Shown piece by piece: positions 20,385 to 28,451 of a stretch of 64,000 bases of DNA (positions are counted from its first letter, which is position 1; every line of letters begins with the position of its first letter). The position numbers were made by a program, and so were the translations under genes. The DNA lies in contig NZ_KE650771.1 in assembly GCF_000447295.1 (NCBI RefSeq), positions 5,266,147 through 5,330,146 of the forward strand. The letters are read 5' to 3'. The stretch comes from Fischerella sp. PCC 9431. GTDB taxonomy: Bacteria; Cyanobacteriota; Cyanobacteriia; Cyanobacteriales; Nostocaceae. Below the pieces are notes generated by a model, which was not told the DNA's origin, did no database searches, and saw only the letters and a list, made by a program, of their open reading frames with translations.

Positions 20385-20566
20385 TTGTTCCGCATACTAA
20401 CAAGTGAAGCTTACATACAATCTACTTCGCAAGAAGTTTGTATGTACCCTATGGGAAGCCGCCCTTACAGGCGTCTACAACTCCTACCACCTCCATTTAA
20501 TGGAGGTGTAGCCGAATAGGTATAGGCAAAAACATGTGAATGGCTTTGCTAACTTGTGCGGGACAA
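20385..20566 (+). ncRNA. Structured RNA 1 of the AGCTTACATAC family (Y-RNA-like)
   Basis: Closing helix: TTGTTCCGCA (20385-20394) with TGCGGGACAA (20557-20566), 10 bp with one G-U pair. The internal loop has 5' strand TACTAACAAG and 3' strand TGCTAACTTG. A second helix is AAGC (20407-20410) with GCTT (20543-20546). The family signature AGCTTACATAC follows. The module starts with a 9-bp TACATACAA/TTGTATGTA helix, then an ACTTC/GAAGT stem closed by a GCAA tetraloop. Further in, CCACCTCCA and TGGAGGTG form a hairpin, and GGAGGTGTAGCC with GAATAGGTATAGGC resembles the 5' half of a tRNA. It begins 12 nt after the preceding stop codon. Confidence 0.75.
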
Positions 20567-20575
20567 CCAAATAAT

Positions 20576-20704
20576 TCACTCCGCGCCCTAACAGGAAAAG
20601 CTTACATACTAGCCAAATGGAAAAGGCGCTTGATTGCAGTTCAGGATCATGTAGGTTCAAATCCTACGTATGAACAAACAGCTTTTTCAACTTGCGCGGA
20701 GTGA
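20576..20704 (+). ncRNA. Structured RNA 2: tRNA-Cys(GCA)-like body on the shared closing stem
   Basis: Outer helix: TCACTCCGCGC (20576-20586) with GCGCGGAGTGA (20694-20704), 11 bp perfect. Internal loop: CCTAACAGG versus TCAACTT. Inner helix: AAAAGCT (20596-20602) with AGCTTTT (20680-20686). Inside is a complete 72-nt cloverleaf at 20603-20674. Its acceptor TACATAC/GTATGAA has 6 of 7 pairs. The D arm is GCC/GGC with GG in its loop. The anticodon stem is CTTGA/TCAGG with loop TTGCAGT (anticodon GCA, 20636-20638). The T arm is GTAGG-TTCAAAT-CCTAC. An A-A mismatch in the acceptor, no CCA end and the enclosing stems argue against an ordinary tRNA gene. Confidence 0.85.
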
Positions 20705-21181
<477 letters not shown>

Positions 21182-21187
21182 TAATTG

Positions 21188-21299
21188 TTGCCGTACCCTA
21201 ATCGCGGAAGCTTACATACTCCTAATATAAGCAAATTAAAAAACAGAGTCTACGTCTGAAGCCGTCTTCAGGCTTATGCTTCCTCTACTTGTGCGGTAA
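21188..21299 (+). ncRNA. Structured RNA 3 of the AGCTTACATAC family
   Basis: Closing helix: TTGCCGTA (21188-21195) with TGCGGTAA (21292-21299), with two G-U pairs. Internal loop: CCCTAATCGC versus TCTACTTG. Inner helix: GGAAGC (21206-21211) with GCTTCC (21278-21283), perfect. TTACATAC follows. The module has ATAAGC (21227-21232) paired with GCTTAT (21272-21277) and a hairpin CTGAAG-CCGT-CTTCAG (21256-21271). It is the shortest member (112 nt) and has no tRNA-like fold. The G-U and compensated pairs in the closing helix, compared with the other copies, support a conserved RNA structure. Confidence 0.78.
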
Positions 21300-21323
21300 T
21301 TTAACCCTAAATAATTGTATAAT

Positions 21324-21352
21324 TTGACACTTTAATTTCTTGCAGTTATAAC
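21324..21352 (+). promoter_or_regulatory. Near-consensus promoter for RNA 4
   Basis: TTGACA (21324-21329), 17 bp spacer, TATAAC (21347-21352). A start site 7-9 bases downstream falls at about 21360, exactly where the closing helix of RNA 4 begins. This is the best promoter match seen in the window and supports an independently transcribed small RNA. Confidence 0.75.
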
Positions 21353-21360
21353 AGTAGTTG

Positions 21361-21485
21361 TCACCGCGCCCTCACAGAAAAAGCTTACATACTAGCTCAA
21401 TTGGTAGAGCAGTCGGATCTTAACCGATGGGTAACAGGTTCAATTCCTGTGTATAAGCCAACAGCTTTCTCAACTTGCGCGGTGA
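21361..21485 (+). ncRNA. Structured RNA 4: tRNA-Lys(CTT)-like body on the shared closing stem
   Basis: Outer helix: TCACCGCGC (21361-21369) with GCGCGGTGA (21477-21485), 9 bp perfect. Internal loop: CCTCACAG versus TCAACTT. Inner helix: AAAGCT (21380-21385) with AGCTTT (21463-21468). The body at 21386-21457 is tRNA-like. Its D stem GCTC/GAGC holds loop AATTGGTA. The anticodon stem GTCGG/CCGAT holds loop ATCTTAA (anticodon CTT at 21419-21421, U33 and A37 present). The T arm is ACAGG-TTCAATT-CCTGT. The acceptor TACATAC/GTATAAG has only four Watson-Crick pairs and a wobble, so it should not be charged normally. The D and anticodon arms closely resemble genuine bacterial tRNA-Lys. Confidence 0.87.
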
Positions 21486-21571
21486 TTTTATTCACCTCGT
21501 AGTGTGTGACAACTACACTCCACGGTTTTAGATTTTGGTTGCAATTAAGAAATCCAAAATCCCAAATCTAA

Positions 21572-23035
<1,464 letters not shown>

Positions 23036-23042
23036 ATCCATA

Positions 23043-23063
23043 TCTAGCGGCTATACCGCTAGA
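23043..23063 (+). terminator. Hairpin after the Ro60-like gene
   Basis: TCTAGCGG-CTATA-CCGCTAGA, an 8-bp perfect stem beginning 8 nt after the stop codon. There is no T-run directly after it, so it may be a processing or stability hairpin rather than a full intrinsic terminator. Confidence 0.55.
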
Positions 23064-23093
23064 TATTAACAGGACTTACGCTATTTTAAGTTC

Positions 23094-23140
23094 GTAGTAA
23101 GGACTTTAGTCCTTATTTTGAAGACTAAAGTCCTCACTAC
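23094..23140. repeat. Dispersed palindrome GTAGTAAGGACTTTAGTC
   Basis: Two 18-base arms (23094-23111 and 23123-23140), 17 of 18 complementary, around CTTATTTTGAA-like spacer sequence. A related element with the same core (AGGACTAAAGTCCT, outer GTAGT/ACTAC) is at 44626-44680. It lies between the convergent Ro60-like and rpsU genes, where it could terminate both transcripts. Confidence 0.65.
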
Positions 23141-23175
23141 AAACAAAAATTTGAAGTTTTTCTAAATTTACGAGA

Positions 23176-23370
23176 TTAAGAGCGGAAACGTTTCTTATAC
23201 CGCCTGGAATTAGCAACCGCTTTCGCTTTCCGCTTGTTTTTCTCAAGAGGAGTTTCAAAGTGACGATGTTTCTTTAAGTCAGGCATAATTCCCGCCTTGG
23301 AAACTTGGCGTTTAAATCGACGTAAAGCTGACTCAAGTGCTTCGTTTTCGCCCACTACTATTTGGGTCAT
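23176..23370 (-). CDS. rpsU: 30S ribosomal protein S21
   Basis: The 64-residue basic protein matches S21: [20 protein letters not shown] at the N-terminus, [19 protein letters not shown] in the middle, and a Lys/Arg tail [20 protein letters not shown]21 helps base-pairing at the 3' end of 16S rRNA during initiation. It is downstream of the RNA-binding-protein gene on the same strand, an rbp-rpsU arrangement known from filamentous cyanobacteria. Confidence 0.96.
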   Translation of the reverse strand: MTQIVVGENEALESALRRFKRQVSKAGIMPDLKKHRHFETPLEKNKRKAKAVANSRRYKKRFRS

Positions 23371-23597
23371 TCTATCTCCTACTTAGATATTACTATTGGA
23401 TAGCGGTCAGTCCATAAACATTTAATTTGCTTTTTTGGTGAGGGGAATACTCAACTAATGTTTTCCTGTTTACCTCAAAACCGAAAATTTGCGATTCAAA
23501 TGCGCTTTTTCTTCGTTAATCCAGTCAACTGAGGACAAAAATGGGCAGACTCCCTGCCTGCCCAAGAGACTTAAAAGTTAAACTTTGTTTTTAAAGC

Positions 23598-23915
23598 TTA
23601 GTAACGACGTGAGTATCCTCCGCCATTGTTTCCACCACGTCTACCACCACCACCACCAAAGGAGCCTCCCTCTGATTTTGGTCTTGCTTTATTAACTTTC
23701 AGACTACGACCCATCCATTCAGCGGTATCAAGCGCTTCAATTGCCGCAGCTTCTTCTGCCTCTGATCCCATTTCTACAAAGGCGAATCCTCGCACACGAC
23801 CAGTTTCGCGGTCTACAGGTAATTGAACGCTTTTAACCGTTCCATACTCTGAAAATACCTGCTTGAGGTCATCTTGTTCAACCTCATAGGAAAGGTTACC
23901 AACGTAAATCGACAT
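23598..23915 (-). CDS. Glycine-rich RRM RNA-binding protein (cyanobacterial Rbp)
   Basis: The 105-residue protein has a single RRM with RNP2 IYVGNL (3-8) and RNP1 RGFAFVEM (42-49), and a Gly/Arg-rich tail GGSFGGGGGRRGG. Cyanobacterial Rbp proteins of this class are single-stranded RNA-binding and often cold-induced, with regulation in the 5' leader. The start has a Shine-Dalgarno-like GGAGATG upstream (complement of CATCTCC). The intervals 23371-23597 and 23916-24074 hold no other gene; the first contains a GGGCAG-rich inverted stretch near 23548-23570 (GGGCAGACT, CTGCCTGCCC). Confidence 0.93.
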   Translation of the reverse strand: MSIYVGNLSYEVEQDDLKQVFSEYGTVKSVQLPVDRETGRVRGFAFVEMGSEAEEAAAIEALDTAEWMGRSLKVNKARPKSEGGSFGGGGGRRGGNNGGGYSRRY

Positions 23916-24074
23916 AAAACATCTCCAGAATCACATGGCGTAGAGTTTTAGATCCGGAGAAGTCTGTAATATAAGTACAAATAAAAACAAACCGCACAAC
24001 CGAATTTAAACTTCCGTTCACAGTTTATCACAAATTTGTAAGATTCAAGCAAATTCATTAATATTTAAAATTCC

Positions 24075-24902
24075 ATGAAACCTCTTAATTACGTTGATTT
24101 ATGCTTTGTTGTAGATACAACTGGTAGTATGGGTAGTTTTATTCAGTCAGCACAACAACAATTACTAAATGCCATCAAAGTGCTGTCAGCTGATAGTAAT
24201 ATTGACTTGCAGATTGGTTTAGTAGAATACCGCGACCATCCCCCACAAGATAGCTCTTTTGTTACCCGTGTTTATCCGCTTACGGCTAGATTGCAGTTAA
24301 TGCAGAAAGTCATCAATCAACTAAGTGCTGATGGTGGTGGTGATGGACCAGAAGCATTGTATAGCGGTGTCCACGACGCTTGTACAAAAATGAAGTGGCG
24401 TCAACACAGTGGCCGTTTTATTCTACTTGTAGGTGATGCACCACCTCATGGTTTTGGCAAATGGCTACAAGAAAAAATGTTTGATGGACGCAAGTATCAT
24501 AGTGGTGATGCTTGGCCTGATGCTTGTCCTAGTGGATTGGATATCCAGTCAGTAACTGCAACGGCAGAAAATCACCAAGTTATGATTCATGGATTATGTA
24601 TGAGTGGTGATATGCTGGCACAACAAGCATTCAGGGCGATCGCACAAATAACAGGTGGTCAATGTGTAGCAGTTAGCAATGCCAAAGATGTCATTGAGAA
24701 AATTGTAGCTGTATTGCAAAATGAATTCTCTAATTTGGAATTTGACCAAAAAGTATTGGAAACTGTGCAGCAAATAGGACATTTAGATAGCAGTAAAATT
24801 GCTGGAATTTTAGATATGCCAAGATTACCAGTTGCAGCTGCGATCGCTCGATTGGGTAAGCGGGGTTTCTTGAACGATGTCATCCAAGTGCGATCGCATT
24901 GA
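24075..24902 (+). CDS. vWA-domain protein with C-terminal helical/winged-helix-like segment
   Basis: The 275-residue protein starts directly in a vWA domain: YVDLCFVVDTTGSMGSFIQS with MIDAS residues DTTGSMG, then IGLVEYRDHPPQDSS, SADGGGDGPEALYSGVHDA (third MIDAS Thr replaced by GDGPEA-type motif) and FILLVGDAPPHGFG. The C-terminal ~50 residues (IGHLDSSKIAGILDMPRLPV, then AAAIARLGKRGFL) look like a small helix-turn-helix. Related vWA proteins often work with MoxR-type AAA+ ATPases; two unusual AAA+ proteins are encoded at 26655 and 28452. No signal peptide, so cytoplasmic. A functional link to the Ro60-like vWA protein 1 kb upstream is possible but unproven. Confidence 0.8.
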   Translation: MKPLNYVDLCFVVDTTGSMGSFIQSAQQQLLNAIKVLSADSNIDLQIGLVEYRDHPPQDSSFVTRVYPLTARLQLMQKVINQLSADGGGDGPEALYSGVHDACTKMKWRQHSGRFILLVGDAPPHGFGKWLQEKMFDGRKYHSGDAWPDACPSGLDIQSVTATAENHQVMIHGLCMSGDMLAQQAFRAIAQITGGQCVAVSNAKDVIEKIVAVLQNEFSNLEFDQKVLETVQQIGHLDSSKIAGILDMPRLPVAAAIARLGKRGFLNDVIQVRSH

Positions 24903-24966
24903 TCCTCATTACTTCGCCCCAGAGGAGACCCCACCTTCCCTATCCCTGATCCCCTATCCCCGATTC

Positions 24967-25797
24967 CTAAAAATAGGGATATAAACTTATAAATTCAGTA
25001 GTGGGGTCGATTGTAGAACCTCTATTTAAGATTCTGTCATTGGATAAGTCAAATTCAAGAGATTTGTTGTTCTTTTTTCCTCCAAGATTATGAGCAATTT
25101 TATCAATAGCAATTGCCGCAGGCGATTTATTTTTTCCTAATACTAAAGGCTGACCATGATTAGTAGAAACGATCACCCGATCATCTTCACAAATTGATCC
25201 GATCAACGAAATTCCTAGAAGTTCTTGGACATCTTCTGGAGACATCATATTTAATTCGCGTACCATTCCAGGTCTAACACGGTTAACAATTAATTGAACG
25301 GGTTTAATTTTTTCTGCTTCGAGTAAGCTAATTACACGGTTAGCATCACGTACTGAGGAAATTTCGGGTGTAGCGATCACTAAGGCTTCAGTTGCAGCTG
25401 CGATCGCAGTTTGAAACCCTGCATCAATACCTGCTGGACTGTCTATGAGTACGTATTCATACTTCTGCGCTAAGTCGTTTAATAATGGTTTGATCTGTTC
25501 TGGCGTGACTAATTCTTTAGTACGTTTTTTGGCTGCTGGTAATAGTGCTAAACCTTTTTGACGTTTGTCTTTTACCAAAGCTTGTTCTAAGCGACATTCC
25601 CCAGCCAGAACATCAAATAATGTGTATATTATTCGTTTCTCTAGTCCTAGCAGTAAATCCAAATTTCTCAATTCAAAATCAGCATCAACTAATGCAACCT
25701 GATTACCCATCTTGGCTAAAGCTATGCCCAAGTTGGCTGTTATGGTGGTTTTACCCACGCCACCTTTTCCGGATGTAATGACAATAATGCGAGTCAT
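24967..25797 (-). CDS. minD: MinD-like P-loop ATPase without minC/minE neighbours
   Basis: Septum-site ATPase family: deviant Walker A in TSGKGGVGKTTITANLGIAL (residues 8-27), VALVDADFELRNLDLLLGLE, YVLIDSPAGIDAGFQTAIAA, and PEISSVRDANRVISLLE. The 276-residue length is normal, but the C-terminus (RGSTIDPTTEFISLYPYF) does not look like the usual basic amphipathic membrane-targeting helix. There is no minC or minE next to it, unlike the usual cluster, so this may be a second MinD paralogue with another cargo or role. Confidence 0.85.
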   Translation of the reverse strand: MTRIIVITSGKGGVGKTTITANLGIALAKMGNQVALVDADFELRNLDLLLGLEKRIIYTLFDVLAGECRLEQALVKDKRQKGLALLPAAKKRTKELVTPEQIKPLLNDLAQKYEYVLIDSPAGIDAGFQTAIAAATEALVIATPEISSVRDANRVISLLEAEKIKPVQLIVNRVRPGMVRELNMMSPEDVQELLGISLIGSICEDDRVIVSTNHGQPLVLGKNKSPAAIAIDKIAHNLGGKKNNKSLEFDLSNDRILNRGSTIDPTTEFISLYPYF

Positions 25798-26357
25798 GAT
25801 AGAAAAGCTCTATTTAGGACATAGGGCTAGCACCCTGTTTATAATCTCTACCAAGAACTAAAAGACTAACCGGAGCAAAATATGTTACTTGTAAAACTTT
25901 CTAAGGAAGGATTGCTGACGTGTAATTACTTATGAGCTTGTGTTAAATAAAGAAAAATTCATTATTACACCTGATTTTATGTAAAAATGACGACATTTAA
26001 ACTTTGGCGATGATTAAAAGTTAAATTTAACTTCTCAGTTATTCTACATCAGGCTTTAGCCACAGCGATCGCATACCCATAAATGTTTCAACTGTAATCT
26101 TAATTACCAACCTCACTGCAAGTTACAATTGTTGACATTCATCCAGTTCAATCAATTGTGATCGCAAATCTAAAATTGAGTAACTTGACATATTTACTAC
26201 TTATGTAGTAGTTTGTGTTACAAAAGAATTGCCTTTTTACACACAACCATAACTAATTGCAGTTTCAATCATTGTTAACGTTGGCAAAATGTCTCTTGCC
26301 TGACTACTAATTCAAATTTATTTTTAGTAATGTAAAAAAAATATCTCAAATTTACCG
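25798..26357. other. Intergenic region upstream of RNA 5
   Basis: 560 AT-rich bases. TTGACA at 26185-26190 is followed by the inverted repeat ACTAC-TTAT-GTAGT (about 26196-26209), with no good -10 at standard spacing. A promoter for RNA 5, whose closing helix starts at 26358, must lie within this region, but I cannot assign it securely. No coding frame was recognised. Confidence 0.4.
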
Positions 26358-26387
26358 CTTGCGTGTCCCAACAGTTTAGAGCTTACA

Positions 26388-26410
26388 TACATAGTACGAG
26401 AGGAAATGTA
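26388..26410 (+). other. Sarcin-ricin-loop-like hairpin in RNA 5
   Basis: TACAT and ATGTA form a 5-bp stem closing AGTACGAGAGGAA. This is the universal 23S rRNA sarcin-ricin sequence: bulged-G motif AGTA/GAA plus a C-GAGA-G tetraloop; AGTACGAGAGGA is 12 of 12 identical to the rRNA element. In the ribosome this hairpin binds EF-Tu and EF-G and is the target of ribotoxins. Confidence 0.9.
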
Positions 26411-26460
26411 CCGTTACTCAAAAGCGGCGGGTGCGTAGATGCTAGGAAATTACAAAGAAT

Positions 26461-26516
26461 CTGGGAGGTTGGCTTAAAAGTAGCTATCCTTGAAAGAGTG
26501 TGTAATAACTCACCAG
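26461..26516 (+). other. GTPase-associated-centre (23S helices 43-44)-like domain in RNA 5
   Basis: CTGG (26461-26464) pairs with CCAG (26513-26516) and encloses GGTTGGCTTAAAAG, TAGCTATCC, TTGAAAGAGTG and TGTAATAACTCAC. Against the E. coli 23S segment around 1056-1105, recalled from memory, I count 38 of 50 identical positions without a gap. The two hairpin loops (TTAAAAG for TTAGAAG, and GTAATAAC for GTAATAGC) that bind ribosomal protein L11 and thiostrepton are kept. Confidence 0.88.
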
Positions 26517-26654
26517 TGGAGTTTTTTCTAGGCTATAGACGCTTTGCTCTGGCGACTTACACGCAAGTAGTTTATTTTATTAAAAAGCATACTTTATCTA
26601 TCTCTCTAAGGATAACTTCATTCAATTTAGTGAATAACTGATAACCGATAAGAT

Positions 26655-27857
26655 ATGGAATTTGATTACTTCAGACACAATGAAGATTCTCCTGTGAATA
26701 ACAACCGTCAAAGTTTACTCTCCAGTGGTTGGCGACCTTTACAACGGGAATTCGACTGGGAGTTTTTAGGTCAACTGATATTTCATGACACACAGGAGTT
26801 AACTCAAAAAAGTCTGAATTTAGCGAGTAGCATTGCGGAGACATTGGGACGCAATAATTATACTTGGTGGGCAAATTTATTAAATATTGTTTCTGAAAAT
26901 ACGCGCTACGAAGTTGAAAAATATTGGAACTATATCACACCAGATCCCCTAACACCTGATTATCGTTACCAAGATGTTTTAAATACAGACACACCGATTA
27001 CTCAGTTTGTCAATCGTAACAGTATTCCCATTGATTATGTTCTCAATCGACTGCAAGAAATTACAGTGATGCGGGTTTTAAAAATTTTAGGGAATCCTGA
27101 TATGATCACCCAATATTATTTAGAAAGAAATTTTTATTTTCCTGTAAATAAATTTGTGAGTTGGGAAAGACTGGATATCATTAATACTGTTTATGCATAC
27201 TGGTCAAAAGAAGATATTTGGTTACAAATTGATCCCTATGATCGGGGACGACGACACTATAGTTTAATGGCAAAAAACTTATCTCCCTTAATCAACAAAG
27301 CGACTTATGATTTAGCAATCATGTTGAGTGGATATCAAAGTCGTGTCGGTAAGGTACAAAGCCAATTTCAGATTCGCAGTTTTCCAGAAGTTATTCAAAA
27401 CTTTACTGATGTAGTTCAGCAGGCGGTTTTGAATCAACATCAATTAGCAGTTTTAGTACATGGGAAACCAGGAACAGGTAAAACTGCGTGGACACAAGCA
27501 TTTGCAAAAGAAATTTTGGTGTCACTTGGCTTTGTTATTTTTATTTTGGATCATGATGCGATCGCCAACTTTGTACCACCTACATACTTAGAGCGAATTT
27601 GTATTATTATTAATGAGGCAGACAATTTGGCTCAAGACCGTGCTAGCGAAATTGCACAACAAAGTCACAAAACCGAGCATATTTTAAGCTTGCTAGATGG
27701 TACTTTGTACCAAAGTGTTGCTGATGACTCTGGGATTCAAATGCAACAAAGGTTGGTAGTAATGATGACTTGTAACACTACAGAAAGGCTAGATCCTGCA
27801 ATGTTGCGTCGAGGTAGGGTAGATTTGATGTATGAATTTACTCATTTATTTGTTTAA
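26655..27857 (+). CDS. AAA+ ATPase with unusual N-terminal domain and variant Walker B
   Basis: The 400-residue protein has a ~240-residue N-terminal region of unknown type (rich in Trp/Tyr: WWANLLNIVSENTRYEVEKY). A AAA+ core follows: Walker A GKPGTGKT (270-277), Walker B-like ICIIINEAD (315-323) in which the Mg-binding Asp is replaced by Asn while Glu is kept, and sensor-1/Arg region MMTCNTTERLDPAMLRRGRVD. The C-terminus stops soon after, so the small lid domain is short. It starts about 90 nt after RNA 5 and is followed 8 nt later by a NUDIX gene, so one operon is likely. No membrane segment. Role unknown; context suggests remodelling in an RNA or translation-related pathway. Confidence 0.85.
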   Translation: MEFDYFRHNEDSPVNNNRQSLLSSGWRPLQREFDWEFLGQLIFHDTQELTQKSLNLASSIAETLGRNNYTWWANLLNIVSENTRYEVEKYWNYITPDPLTPDYRYQDVLNTDTPITQFVNRNSIPIDYVLNRLQEITVMRVLKILGNPDMITQYYLERNFYFPVNKFVSWERLDIINTVYAYWSKEDIWLQIDPYDRGRRHYSLMAKNLSPLINKATYDLAIMLSGYQSRVGKVQSQFQIRSFPEVIQNFTDVVQQAVLNQHQLAVLVHGKPGTGKTAWTQAFAKEILVSLGFVIFILDHDAIANFVPPTYLERICIIINEADNLAQDRASEIAQQSHKTEHILSLLDGTLYQSVADDSGIQMQQRLVVMMTCNTTERLDPAMLRRGRVDLMYEFTHLFV

Positions 27858-27865
27858 ATTAGATA

Positions 27866-28288
27866 ATGCGTAAAATCAAATCTTGTGGTGTGCTTGTCAT
27901 GCGATCGCAACCACAAATGAGTTTTTTACTTTTGTTAAAACCTAAGCGTTATGACCTACCCAAAGGTCATATAGAAATAGGTGAGGATGACATCAGTTGC
28001 GCTTTACGGGAATTATTTGAAGAAACTGGAATTAGTTCTAATGATATTGAGTTAGATCAACAATTCCGATTTCATGTTAGTTATCCAGTCAAATCTAAGC
28101 GGACTCAAAACAAAAAAGCACAGAAAAAAGTTGTCATATTTTTAGCATGGTTAAAAAATGAAGTTCTGATTAAAACCAGTGAACACAGTGGTTTTATGTG
28201 GGTAGAATGGAACCCACCACATATGATTCAGCAAAAAACTATTGATCCTTTGTTACAAGAACTGGAAAAATATCTATTTCAACCGTAA
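27866..28288 (+). CDS. NUDIX hydrolase, Ap4A-hydrolase-like
   Basis: The 140-residue protein has the NUDIX box GHIEIGEDDISCALRELFEE followed by TGI (residues 32-54), which fits GX5EX7REUXEEXGU. KSCGVLVMRS at the start and YDLPKGHIE before the box resemble asymmetrical Ap4A hydrolases. Possible substrates are dinucleoside polyphosphates or capped RNA ends; the sequence does not decide. It overlaps no gene but begins 8 nt after the AAA+ gene stop. KptA, another nucleotide/RNA enzyme, is encoded downstream in the same direction. Confidence 0.9.
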   Translation: MRKIKSCGVLVMRSQPQMSFLLLLKPKRYDLPKGHIEIGEDDISCALRELFEETGISSNDIELDQQFRFHVSYPVKSKRTQNKKAQKKVVIFLAWLKNEVLIKTSEHSGFMWVEWNPPHMIQQKTIDPLLQELEKYLFQP

Positions 28289-28451
28289 ACTTGTTGGGAA
28301 TTGAAGCTGAAGGTGTTGTATTAGTGATTAATAAAATTCCGTCTTTCCCAGTTAAAAATATTAACAATGATAACCATATGAAAAAATCATGGAATACCTA
28401 GATTTACAAAAATCTCCAATCCAAAATCTCCAATCCAAAATCATATAAGGG

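Larger units (their letters stand above)
26358..26567 (+). ncRNA. Structured RNA 5: carries 23S rRNA sarcin-ricin-loop and GTPase-centre mimics
   Basis: Closing helix: CTTGCGTGT (26358-26366) with ACACGCAAG (26559-26567), 9 bp perfect. Internal loop: CCCAACAGTTT versus GGCGACTT. Inner helix: AGAGC (26378-26382) with GCTCT (26546-26550). The family signature AGAGCTTACATAC matches the other four RNAs at the same place. Within the 210 nt are a sarcin-ricin-loop hairpin (26388-26410) and a GTPase-associated-centre domain (26461-26516). It ends about 90 nt before the AAA+ gene at 26655 and is followed by a T-rich stretch. The open frame across 26363-26641 is an accident of the structured RNA. Confidence 0.88.

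Noticed and set aside
26393-26516. Fragment of a degenerate 23S rRNA gene
   Set aside because: The two rRNA-like pieces are far apart in 23S rRNA and in reverse order (domain VI piece before domain II piece), each keeps perfect pairing, and both sit inside the scaffold shared with four other RNAs.
26363-26641. 92-codon open frame on the plus strand
   Set aside because: It runs through structured RNA 5, starts inside its closing helix and has no protein-like composition; the rRNA-like folds explain the sequence better.
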